From an uncultured Gammaproteobacteria bacterium (GTDB lineage: Bacteria > Pseudomonadota > Gammaproteobacteria > UBA9214), in NCBI GenBank assembly GCA_905480065.1, contig CAJQOV010000175.1:1-11710 (forward strand): a stretch of DNA of 11,710 bases, read 5' to 3'. The notes below the pieces were generated by a model, which was given only the letters and a program-made list of their open reading frames with translations, did not search any database and was not told the DNA's origin. Below, piece after piece: positions 1 through 6,053 of the stretch (positions are counted from its first letter, which is position 1; every line of letters begins with the position of its first letter). The position numbers and the translations under genes were made by a program.

Positions 1-214
1 CCTCGTCGCGGTCGATCACGTCCACCTTCGGCATACGTCCAGCAAAGGGGGCTGGCAGTTCACTTCGCGACAGCCACCCCATGCGAAACGGGTGCATCCA
101 GTCGCGCGGGAAGGCATGCTCGAACCAGCGATCCATCTCCTCGAATGGGCTGATGGCCCGCGCGGAACGACCGGCCTCGACCTCCTTGCCGGCTTTCTTG
201 TCCTCTTTAGCCAT
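1..214 (-). CDS. Hsp20/alpha-crystallin family small heat-shock protein, N-terminal part (runs off left edge)
   Basis: Reading from an ATG at 214 toward the left edge gives 71 residues with no stop. After a charged start (MAKEDKKAGKEVEAG) comes the stretch SPFEEMDRWFEHAFPRDWM, which matches the N-terminal arm of bacterial Hsp20 proteins, where an aromatic PF-EMDR-FE segment precedes the alpha-crystallin domain. The visible end, MPKVDVIDRDE, fits the first strand of that domain. The family forms ATP-independent holdase oligomers in the cytoplasm that bind unfolding proteins. A good ribosome-binding site (AGGAGAG, on the minus strand around 219-225) precedes the ATG and supports this frame over the overlapping frame that starts at 219. 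The conserved domain and the C-terminal I-x-I motif lie outside the window. Confidence 0.85.
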   Translation of the reverse strand, partial: MAKEDKKAGKEVEAGRSARAISPFEEMDRWFEHAFPRDWMHPFRMGWLSRSELPAPFAGRMPKVDVIDRDE

Positions 215-238
215 GACACTCTCCTCTACCTATGTGTG

Positions 239-285
239 CTGAAACCTGTTCAGGACCAAACCCACCTCCATTTCAGGCAATGGAG
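239..285 (-). promoter_or_regulatory. Two small hairpins in the leader of the Hsp20 gene (possible structured 5' UTR)
   Basis: Two perfect inverted repeats lie upstream of the Hsp20 start. The outer one is CTCCATT (266-272) with AATGGAG (279-285), a 7-bp stem with a 6-nt loop. The inner one is CTGAA (239-243) with TTCAG (249-253), a 5-bp stem with a 5-nt loop. Hsp20 genes of Proteobacteria are often controlled by RNA thermometers in the leader, so a temperature-sensitive fold is possible. I did not find a clear pairing partner that covers the whole Shine-Dalgarno, and the outer hairpin may lie upstream of the transcript start. Confidence 0.25.
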
Positions 286-304
286 TTCTCTCTTGTGTAA
301 CAAG
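278..304 (-). promoter_or_regulatory. Weak heat-shock-type (sigma-32-like) promoter candidate for the Hsp20 gene
   Basis: On the minus strand, CTTGTTA (304-298) is followed after 12 nt by CTCCATTG (285-278). These resemble the sigma-32 elements CTTGAAA and CCCCATNT with several mismatches. The position would leave a leader of roughly 55-60 nt before the Hsp20 ATG. The match is imperfect and the second element also forms one arm of a 7-bp hairpin, so this is only a candidate. Confidence 0.2.
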
Positions 305-606
305 ATTACTTGTACAGGGAATTGCAGGAATTCACCATGATCAGGATCAACCATTCTCTCTATTAAATCCCGCAAATGCCTGGCAGAAGGAAAACCCGGT
401 GCAGGAGAAATACTCTGGCATCCCCACGCCCATGCAAACGAGGTAAAATCCCGCCATACTCGGGCTCGGGACGACCAGCCAGCCGTCGAGACAGCCAAAC
501 AGGGACATCGGGGTTGTTAATTAAGCTGCCCCTTTTACACATCTTCTTTCTATACTTGTTTACAAGGTGACTCTGAGTACAAACTGAAATGCAATGGAGG
601 ACCATC

Positions 607-1020
607 ATGAAAGTGCAAGAACTAATGACGACCCATGTCGAATCGATAAAACCCGATCTATACCTGCGGGCAGCGGCCCGAAAAATGAAGGAACTGGGCG
701 TGGGCGCCCTGCCCGTGATCGATGGAGATCGCGTGCTGGGCATCATCACCGATCGTGACCTGGCATGTTTTGCGATCGCGATGGGGCATGACCTCAACTC
801 AGACCCGGTGAGCAAGGTCATGACCAGGGAGGTTATTACCTGCAAGGCCGATCAGGACATCGATGAGGCCGCCAGGATCATGATCGAGCACCACATCCGT
901 CGACTGCTGGTGCTGGACAACAACAAGGGCGTGGCCGGATTTTTCTCCCTCGATGACCTGGTGCGCGGCTCCCGTGAACTGGCCGGTGCGGTACTGGAAG
1001 CAGCGACACCTGTCCACTAG
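607..1020 (+). CDS. CBS-domain pair protein (first of two tandem paralogues)
   Basis: The 137-residue protein consists of little more than two CBS domains, at about residues 1-58 and 68-124. Landmarks are MKVQELMTT at the start, ALPVIDGDRVLGIITDRDL closing the first domain and HHIRRLLVLD in the second. CBS pairs (Bateman modules) bind adenine nucleotides such as AMP, ATP or SAM and act as cytoplasmic sensors, but a stand-alone module gives no specific partner. The start at 607 is preferred over an in-frame ATG at 589. It has GGAGG at 596-600 six bases upstream, and its N-terminus MKVQE is shared with the downstream paralogue. The second copy follows 42 bp later on the same strand, so the two are probably co-transcribed. 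Confidence 0.9.
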   Translation: MKVQELMTTHVESIKPDLYLRAAARKMKELGVGALPVIDGDRVLGIITDRDLACFAIAMGHDLNSDPVSKVMTREVITCKADQDIDEAARIMIEHHIRRLLVLDNNKGVAGFFSLDDLVRGSRELAGAVLEAATPVH

Positions 1021-1062
1021 CCCATAGCGATTATCATCCGCAAGATATCAAGGAGCACAATC

Positions 1063-1476
1063 ATGAAAGTACAAGAGGTCATGACACCCAAGGTCGAAAC
1101 CATAGCACCGTCCAATACCGCCAAGGAGGCCGCGCGCAAGATGCACGACCTGCATATCGGCTCGCTACCCGTGGTCGACGGCGATCAGCTGGTCGGCATC
1201 ATCACCGACCGCGATATCTGTGTACGGGTAACCGCCACCGGACGTGACGCTACCATGACCCGGGTCAAGGAGGTCATGGGCAAGGCAGTGGAAACCTGCT
1301 TCGAGGATCAGGATATCAACGATGCCGCAAAGCGGATGATCGACCATCACATCCGCCGACTGGTGGTATTGAATCGTGACAATGGCATCAGCGGATTCCT
1401 GTCGGTAGACAATATCGCCAGCAAGTCCCACGAACTGGCCAGCTCCATACTGGAGGCAACGATTCCGATTCACTGA
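1063..1476 (+). CDS. CBS-domain pair protein (second of two tandem paralogues)
   Basis: This protein is also 137 residues and aligns without gaps to the preceding gene product, with roughly half the residues identical by eye. It has the same two CBS domains, with SLPVVDGDQLVGIITDRDI at about residues 34-52 and HHIRRLVVL in the second domain. The conserved core and the matching ends (MKVQE at the start; LEAT-P-H at the end) show a local gene duplication followed by divergence. AAGGAG at 1050-1055 lies seven bases before the ATG. Ligand and target are unknown. Closeness to Hsp20 hints at a stress or energy-sensing role, but that is inference from context only. Confidence 0.9.
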   Translation: MKVQEVMTPKVETIAPSNTAKEAARKMHDLHIGSLPVVDGDQLVGIITDRDICVRVTATGRDATMTRVKEVMGKAVETCFEDQDINDAAKRMIDHHIRRLVVLNRDNGISGFLSVDNIASKSHELASSILEATIPIH

Positions 1477-1494
1477 GATAGATGGGATAGATGG
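1477..1494 (+). repeat. Perfect 9-bp tandem duplication directly after the CBS stop codon
   Basis: GATAGATGG occurs twice in a row (1477-1485 and 1486-1494), starting at the first base after the TGA of the second CBS gene. Its last four bases overlap the left arm of the palindrome that follows. It could be a slippage product or a trace of insertion of the palindromic element. Confidence 0.7.
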
Positions 1495-1546
1495 TGTCGG
1501 AGCACATTTTCTCCTTATATTCGAGAGCAATGTGCCCTGACACCAT
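1491..1546. repeat. Imperfect palindrome, REP/MITE-like element
   Basis: The left arm ATGGTGTCGGAGCACAT (1491-1507) and right arm ATGTGCCCTGACACCAT (1530-1546) are complementary at 15 of 17 positions around a 22-nt loop. One of the two mismatches would be a G-U pair in RNA. No T-run follows, so it is not a typical intrinsic terminator, though it could stall or stabilise the 3' end of the CBS transcript. Palindromes of this GTGTC-AGCACA type are scattered in many gammaproteobacterial genomes, sometimes next to REP-associated Y1 transposases. That link is from memory and inferred here. No transposase is present in the window. Confidence 0.6.
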
Positions 1547-1582
1547 TCAGTTTCCCTGACACCCTTTAGTTCCCCTTTAGTT
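1535..1582 (+). repeat. Short direct repeats beside the palindrome
   Basis: CCCTGACACC occurs at 1535-1544 and again at 1554-1563. CCCTTTAGTT occurs at 1562-1571 and 1573-1582. The first copy of CCCTGACACC is part of the right arm of the palindrome, so an extra half-arm has been duplicated outside it. These are exact repeats seen directly; their role is unknown. Confidence 0.6.
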
Positions 1583-1614
1583 ATGCACTTTCTACTGACT
1601 CTCAAATCGCAACT

Positions 1615-2670
1615 ATGACTACCAGGGTGGAAAACGCACCAGGAGTACCCCGGGCACTCATCGTACTTGGTATGCATCGAAGCGGGACGTCGGCGCTGGC
1701 AGGACTGCTCAATCAGTTGGGCGCAGTCATGGGATCCTCACTAATGGCGGGCCGCACAGGAGAGAACGACAAGGGCTTCTGGGAACAGGAGGAAATTGTC
1801 GTTACCCATGAGCGTCTGCTGAAGGAAATGGGTTACAGCTGGGATGACCCCGGATTGCTTCCCGATCGGTGGTGGGAGACCGGGCACAGCCAGAAATATA
1901 TTGACGAGATTTGTCGCGTTATTAAAGCGGATATCGGTTCGGCGTCATTCTGGGCTCTCAAAGACCCGCGCATGTGCCGTTTATTACCTTTATGGCAGCA
2001 GGTTTTTGCCAGGCTTGGGGTCACACCGCTCTATCTGCATATCTTTCGCAATCCACTGGAAGTGGCGGCTTCACTGCAGCACCGTGATGAAATACCACGA
2101 CCGCTGGCCTTGTTGCTATGGTTTCAGCACAACCTTGAGGCAGTCCAGAACAGCGCTGGTTCCCCACGACGATTTTTAACCTTTCCACAATTACTGGATC
2201 ATGGGGAATCACGGTTGCTGCATATTTTCCAGGAATGGGAATTATCAGCCCATGTCAAAGGGATGACTGATGACCCCGATGAGTCACCCTTCCTGAACAG
2301 CCTGCTGCATCACCACCAGGTTCCCGATTCAGAGCTGATGACTGATCAGGACGTGCCACATCTGGTCAAGGACCTGTACCAGATTCTGCTTGAAGCAGCT
2401 GCCTCGGGCAAAGAGCCTGCATCAGAAAAGTTGGATCACATTGTGCAACAGTACCAGCAAGCAATATCCTTGCTGATGCCCTGGACAGGGTTATCTGACC
2501 AATTGCGCGCGTTGCTTGAAAAGCGCGACGCCAGAATTGCTGAATTAGCGCCCGCACTCAAGAATGCCCAGCACTACGTGCGGGCGCGTGAACGAGATAT
2601 CGAGGAGTTAAACAGGCAGATCGAAGCGCTTGGAGAAACTATCAAGACTTTACAAATGAACAGCAACTGA
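1615..2670 (+). CDS. Sulfotransferase family protein with C-terminal coiled coil
   Basis: This 351-residue protein begins with a hydrophobic strand and a PAPS-binding loop, ALIVLGMHRSGTSALAG (P-loop at residues 19-26). A 3'-phosphate-binding segment follows at about 140-154 (YLHIFRNPLEVAASL, with Arg145 and Ser153). The KDPR motif at 116-119 and the GFWEQEE segment at 54-60 are typical of the bacterial sulfotransferase group found in surface-glycan gene clusters. Such enzymes move sulfate from PAPS to a hydroxyl group of a glycan or lipid; the acceptor here is unknown. Residues 297-351 form a charged heptad-like coiled coil ending at the stop. In some related proteins a coiled coil of this kind leads into a glycosyltransferase, so this could be a one-domain version of a larger protein. 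No clear Shine-Dalgarno precedes ATG 1615, but no better start exists before the P-loop. Confidence 0.8.
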   Translation: MTTRVENAPGVPRALIVLGMHRSGTSALAGLLNQLGAVMGSSLMAGRTGENDKGFWEQEEIVVTHERLLKEMGYSWDDPGLLPDRWWETGHSQKYIDEICRVIKADIGSASFWALKDPRMCRLLPLWQQVFARLGVTPLYLHIFRNPLEVAASLQHRDEIPRPLALLLWFQHNLEAVQNSAGSPRRFLTFPQLLDHGESRLLHIFQEWELSAHVKGMTDDPDESPFLNSLLHHHQVPDSELMTDQDVPHLVKDLYQILLEAAASGKEPASEKLDHIVQQYQQAISLLMPWTGLSDQLRALLEKRDARIAELAPALKNAQHYVRARERDIEELNRQIEALGETIKTLQMNSN

Positions 2671-2736
2671 AGCACACGGGTATCCTGTTCCGAACCGGCA
2701 CATCACAAAAGTATTCAGCCATATATCAGCACAGCG

Positions 2737-3423
2737 TCAAGGTTTACCGGGCAGGCGGTAGGTAATGCTCAGCACAGGCCGGAACTCATCAGGCGATGTT
2801 TCACGGGAATCAAAACGCTTTACACTCTGAGGTATCGTTTCATCACCCAGCAGTATCCAGCCGAAATTTTCCTGGGGAGCGTACAACCACAGGCGCACAT
2901 CGGCCAACATATGCGTACTACTTCCCCAGTCATAAAAGCCACTTGCTCCGACCACGGCAGTGGCACTGGTATGTGCCACGAAATGCCCGCCAACCTGTCT
3001 CCAGTAAGCCACATCATAGACTGTGTGCAGCCAGGTCGCGTCCCCGGGCTGTGCTATGTCACCACCGCCACCGTCACTGCTTGACGGGCCCTCGCTCCAG
3101 CTATCGAGCACGCGATGCAGACTTATATCTGCTGACGCAGAATTGCCCCTGGACAGGTGCAAGGTAAGCGAAACGTGCTCGATAATGGCATGTTCCGGTA
3201 AGGCCCCTGCAATATCAAAATGCAGCAGTGCGCGACGCAGGCTGTCTGTCGATTGTGCCGTGCGGCCGACAAACAGCGCGGTACCCGCCCCGTTGGCGAG
3301 TTCACCATGCTGGTGCTCGATGAGGGTGGCATCACGGTCAGGATAGAGCTGGAGGGTATCTGCATTTGCCGCGCAGGCGGAACACAGCAACAACACGAGG
3401 CAGGTACAGGAAGCAGGTTTCAT
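2737..3423 (-). CDS. Secreted DNRLRE/CBM96-like beta-sandwich protein
   Basis: The 228-residue protein has a signal peptide (residues 1-21, hydrophobic LVLLLCSACAANA) with a good signal-peptidase I site after ANA, giving a mature start DTLQLYPDRDAT. The rest is one beta-rich domain of the DNRLRE type: an early Y-P-DRDATL strand, RRALLHFDI, the SLTLHLSRG strand, and near the C-terminus a NFGWILLGDE strand and RPVLSITY. Domains of this family occur in surface proteins and some bind polysaccharide (CBM96). No catalytic residues are visible and no anchor follows the domain, so it is probably periplasmic or released. SAC at residues 15-17 is not a proper lipobox. The gene converges on the sulfotransferase gene with 66 bp between stops. 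Confidence 0.7.
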   Translation of the reverse strand: MKPASCTCLVLLLCSACAANADTLQLYPDRDATLIEHQHGELANGAGTALFVGRTAQSTDSLRRALLHFDIAGALPEHAIIEHVSLTLHLSRGNSASADISLHRVLDSWSEGPSSSDGGGGDIAQPGDATWLHTVYDVAYWRQVGGHFVAHTSATAVVGASGFYDWGSSTHMLADVRLWLYAPQENFGWILLGDETIPQSVKRFDSRETSPDEFRPVLSITYRLPGKP

Positions 3424-3468
3424 GGCAGTTGTCGTACAGGTAGCAACGCTGGCGTGCGGGTGTTACCT

Positions 3469-3498
3469 ACTATCAGCGATTTGCCTGATTATTGTCAA
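3469..3498 (-). promoter_or_regulatory. Sigma-70-type promoter for the DNRLRE-like protein gene
   Basis: On the minus strand a perfect TTGACA (3498-3493) is followed, after 18 nt, by GATAGT (3474-3469), a 4-of-6 match to the -10 consensus. Transcription would start near 3462, about 40 nt before the ATG at 3423. The leader has no strong Shine-Dalgarno. Confidence 0.45.
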
Positions 3499-3794
3499 TA
3501 TAATGACGATCCGATGCAGTCACACAAAGGTAGTGATCGCGTACCCGCATAGAAAATGACTCACAAGTTATTGTTACTTATTATAAATGTTGTCAGGGCA
3601 AGGCGTGGTTACCATACAAGGCAGTGCTGCTATGAAAATCAATCGCCACACCCAGGACTGAGCGTCCCTTTGCGGTACTTGCTCCCTGCAATGCGCTCGG
3701 TCCCGGCTCCTGTTTCGCTGTACCGGGCTCATCCCCGGACTCACAGCACCGACATCGCCCAGAGAGGAGGTTTGATTCAATCCCCTCACCCCAA

Positions 3795-3817
3795 CCCTCT
3801 CCCGGAGAGGGAGAGGG
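3795..3817. repeat. CCCTCTCCC/GGGAGAGGG intergenic hairpin repeat
   Basis: CCCTCTCCC (3795-3803) and GGGAGAGGG (3809-3817) form a perfect 9-bp stem around a 5-nt loop. It is set in a longer tract beginning CCCTCACCCCAACCCTCTCC. The same motif is widespread between genes in many Proteobacteria as a REP-like palindrome. It has no T-run. It could act in mRNA end protection or DNA architecture, or be inert. Confidence 0.75.
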
Positions 3818-3905
3818 GGCACCTGGAGACAGAGCAGGCTCTCGGAATCCCATCGGCAACTCCTCCTGCGTTGCCCTGCCACCGAAATGGCCCAGGCCAG
3901 CCTCT

Positions 3906-3922
3906 AGACCGCTTCGCGGTCT
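3906..3922. repeat. AGACCGC/GCGGTCT hairpin
   Basis: AGACCGC (3906-3912) and GCGGTCT (3916-3922) form a perfect 7-bp stem closed by a TTC loop. It lies about 70 bp beyond the stop codon of the DsbA-like lipoprotein gene (minus strand). No T-run follows in that direction, so it is not a canonical terminator, but it may mark the 3' end of the operon. Confidence 0.5.
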
Positions 3923-3993
3923 CACCTCCTCCCGGTCGGCGTCGCGGAGAATAAAGGGAGGCTATGGGACAGCAATGGCGTTATATGCAAATA

Positions 3994-4743
3994 CTATTGC
4001 AGCAATTTCTGGATTTCAGCACTGAACACGGCCGGTGCCTGGGCGCCGATGATCACCTGCCCAGTCAATTTTCCGGGCGTGGTCTTGCCGACAATAAAAC
4101 TCGGTGTGCCAGTAAGACGCAGGCCGGCTGCGGTACTCGTGTAATTGTCGATGTCAGCCAGATAGCGTTCGCTGGCGAAACAGTCGTTAAAGGCACTGGT
4201 ATCCAGCTTCAGATCAGCGGCATAGACCTTGAGTTGATCTTCGCCCAGGTTGGCGTTGTTGCGAAACAGGCTATCGCGCATGGCCCAGAATTTATCCTGC
4301 TCGGCAGCACAATAGGTCGCTTGTGCCGCCTTGCGTGCATTGCTGTGAAAACCCAGCGGCAAATCACGCACCAGCCAGCGCACCTTGCCGGTATCGATGT
4401 AATCGCGCTTCAGGAAGGGAAAGGTATTTTGTGTAAAGCGCTTGCAAAACGGGCACTGGTAATCGGTAAATTCCACCACGGTGACCGGTGCGTCGACCGC
4501 ACCGAGTATCGGACCCGGCTTGGTAATGTCCAGCGTCGCAGTGGTCGGTCGCCCGCGTTGCGGGGCAGGTGACTGTGTCTTGCCTTCTATCTTCTCCAGC
4601 AGTGCGCGCATGTCGCGCAGCTCCTTCAAGATCTCGTCAGCCTGTTGCCGGGTAATTGCCGTGTCGGAATTCGAGGACGGCGGATTACACGCTGACACTA
4701 TAGTCAATGACATAGCGATTATGCTGGCTCTGAAAATGTTCAT
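3994..4743 (-). CDS. DsbA/thioredoxin-like lipoprotein
   Basis: The 249-residue protein has a lipoprotein signal (lipobox V-S-A-C, Cys19). A short coiled-coil stretch follows (about 32-55, ADEILKELRDMRALLEKIE), then a P/Q/T-rich linker and a thioredoxin-fold domain from about residue 86. The active site is C97-P-F-C100 in FTDYQCPFCKRF, and the cis-proline loop is TGTPSF (Pro214). Two further cysteines, C145 and C188, lie in the inserted helical region. This is the DsbA-like Thioredoxin_4 arrangement of a thiol-disulfide oxidoreductase acting in the periplasm while tethered to a membrane. Its upstream neighbour ends 66 bp before its start on the same strand, so it may be the last gene of that operon, although a separate promoter is possible. 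Substrate and redox direction are not evident. Confidence 0.85.
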   Translation of the reverse strand: MNIFRASIIAMSLTIVSACNPPSSNSDTAITRQQADEILKELRDMRALLEKIEGKTQSPAPQRGRPTTATLDITKPGPILGAVDAPVTVVEFTDYQCPFCKRFTQNTFPFLKRDYIDTGKVRWLVRDLPLGFHSNARKAAQATYCAAEQDKFWAMRDSLFRNNANLGEDQLKVYAADLKLDTSAFNDCFASERYLADIDNYTSTAAGLRLTGTPSFIVGKTTPGKLTGQVIIGAQAPAVFSAEIQKLLQ

Positions 4744-4809
4744 TTTTAGCGTTATTCCTTATCGGGCCATTGCCCATGTGAACCGGATTGATAAGCAGAA
4801 TACCGAAGC

Positions 4810-6024
4810 CTAATAAACAGCCATTTCGGGCGATTTAAATATGAAATCAGGACTCAGATTCGAGTTGTATGCACCGGCTGCAAAGTGGACGAGGTAATCA
4901 CCCGGTTGAACGCGGGGAAATTGTCCCTCGTATAACAGATCGTTTTCCCGGCACGTCGACCCCTGGATTACCGTTGAGATCTCTTCACCCGCTCGCCGGA
5001 CCAGGTCCGGCGTAAAGGCCTGGATGACCTGGGGACAATAGTGGGTGAGAGGCACCATTGAAATGCTGCCGTCACAATTGACCATTTGTTTTTCATCCCT
5101 CGGCTTCACATGGACGACACGCGTCACCAGGATGATACCATCGCATGTCAGGTACCTTCCGGGCTCGACAACCAGCGCGGGACAAGCTTCTCTGTCAGGA
5201 AAAAAAGGACGAAGACTCTCCGTGGCGTGCTTGATGTAGACGTCGATCGGCCGGGGATCCCATGCTGACCGACTCCTGGGCTTGGGGCCGTGGGCCGGAT
5301 AGCCACCACCAATGTCGACAAACTTCAAGGCACGCCGGTAGTCCCTGATATGACTTTTTGCAAACTCGCCGAGACGCCGGGCTGCAACGCGGTAGATTTC
5401 CGGGTCATCCGTATCACCGTACAAATGCGAGTGCAGGGATACCAGGTTAAGACCGGTGGAATTGCGGATTCTCTCGACGGCGGATGACGCCTCGTCATTT
5501 TCCAGCGAGAACCCGAACCGGCTGTGGCCGAGGCGCGGGAGTGTCGAACTGATGCGAATACCGACATCGACCCGGGTTGATTCGTCGGAGGTGATTTCGA
5601 TAAAGCGGCCAAGTTCATCGTGATCGTTGATATTTATCAAGGCGCCGTCAGCAATGGCCGCGCGCAACGAATCATCCGGCTTGAGCGGGCCATTGAAAAT
5701 GATCGAAGACCCTGGATATTCCAGCTGACGCGCCATCTGGTACTCGCGCGCGGAAACGACCTCTGCCCAGGCACCCATATCCTGCAAGATACGGCTCCTG
5801 GCCACCTGGTAATTGGTCTTGAACGAATATCCAATGACATGCTTTCCCCAGTGTGTTTCCAGGCTTTGCTTGAGCGCCTGGTAGCGGTCAACCAGGTTAT
5901 CCCGTTCACAGATAAAAACCGGCGTGCCATCGTGTTGCAGTAATTGCCGGATTTTGGCCCTGTGCATCTCCACATCGGGATAACATGCCATGTCGACAAG
6001 AGGCGGCTGTATGACTGTGTTCAT
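4810..6024 (-). CDS. Fold-type III PLP-dependent decarboxylase (DapDC/ornithine-decarboxylase family)
   Basis: This 404-residue protein shows the full set of group IV decarboxylase motifs: the PLP Schiff-base lysine in YSFKTNY (Lys69), HSH at 198-200, the phosphate-binding loop DIGGGYP (237-243), EPGRYL (287-292), the active-site cysteine in GSTCRENDLL (Cys358) and GAYN (384-387). The N-terminal part is the PLP barrel and the C-terminal part the beta domain. The family decarboxylates the alpha-carboxylate of amino acids such as diaminopimelate, lysine, ornithine or arginine, or of amino acids attached to a carrier or siderophore intermediate. The substrate-specifying loop C-R-E-N-D differs from the LysA form (CESGD), so housekeeping lysine synthesis is unlikely. 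It starts 29 bp after the ATP-grasp gene, which suggests the two act in one pathway. The Shine-Dalgarno is weak. Confidence 0.85.
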   Translation of the reverse strand: MNTVIQPPLVDMACYPDVEMHRAKIRQLLQHDGTPVFICERDNLVDRYQALKQSLETHWGKHVIGYSFKTNYQVARSRILQDMGAWAEVVSAREYQMARQLEYPGSSIIFNGPLKPDDSLRAAIADGALININDHDELGRFIEITSDESTRVDVGIRISSTLPRLGHSRFGFSLENDEASSAVERIRNSTGLNLVSLHSHLYGDTDDPEIYRVAARRLGEFAKSHIRDYRRALKFVDIGGGYPAHGPKPRSRSAWDPRPIDVYIKHATESLRPFFPDREACPALVVEPGRYLTCDGIILVTRVVHVKPRDEKQMVNCDGSISMVPLTHYCPQVIQAFTPDLVRRAGEEISTVIQGSTCRENDLLYEGQFPRVQPGDYLVHFAAGAYNSNLSPDFIFKSPEMAVY

Positions 6025-6053
6025 GATAAGGTCGCTCGGTTTCAGCCCGGAAC

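Larger units (their letters stand above)
215..606. other. Divergent intergenic region between Hsp20 and CBS-domain genes
   Basis: This stretch of about 390 bp separates the divergent Hsp20 (-) and CBS (+) genes and must hold both promoters. On the plus strand a TATACT hexamer (551-556) is a possible -10 for the CBS genes, but no good -35 sits at the right distance; TTTACA (534-539) is too close. The open frames here encode low-complexity, R/S-rich or unrecognisable peptides without good ribosome-binding sites, and I do not call any of them a gene. Confidence 0.5.
3424..3993. other. Gene-free region with repeat elements
   Basis: These 570 bp lie between the divergent starts and ends of the flanking minus-strand genes. 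They hold the promoter candidate at 3469-3498 and two hairpin repeats (3795-3817 and 3906-3922). Long open frames on both strands (for example 3556-3954 plus and 3593-3925 minus) encode P/R/G-rich peptides. These frames are read through the repeat: the minus frame gives SPSPGEGWGEG, a well-known artefact of it. I see no supported gene. Confidence 0.6.

Noticed and set aside
16..219. Minus-strand open frame of 67 residues at the left edge
   Set aside because: It overlaps the Hsp20 reading frame, which has the family motifs and the better ribosome-binding site; the peptide is R/S/P-rich and matches nothing.
589..606. Upstream in-frame start at 589 for the first CBS gene
   Set aside because: The GGAGG site lies inside this extension and the paralogue starts with MKVQE, so 607 is the true start.
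363..845. Minus-strand open frame of 160 residues
   Set aside because: It lies antisense to the first CBS gene over half its length and encodes no recognisable domain.
1165..1677. Minus-strand open frame of 170 residues
   Set aside because: It is antisense to the second CBS gene and crosses the palindromic intergenic repeat, so it is a shadow frame.
3556..3954. Long open frames on both strands in the 3.5-3.95 kb gap
   Set aside because: They are translations through the CCCTCTCCC repeat (PLPERERG on one strand, SPSPGEGWGEG on the other), a known source of false genes.
3964..4572. Plus-strand open frame of 202 residues
   Set aside because: It is antisense to the DsbA-like lipoprotein gene, which has a complete set of family motifs.
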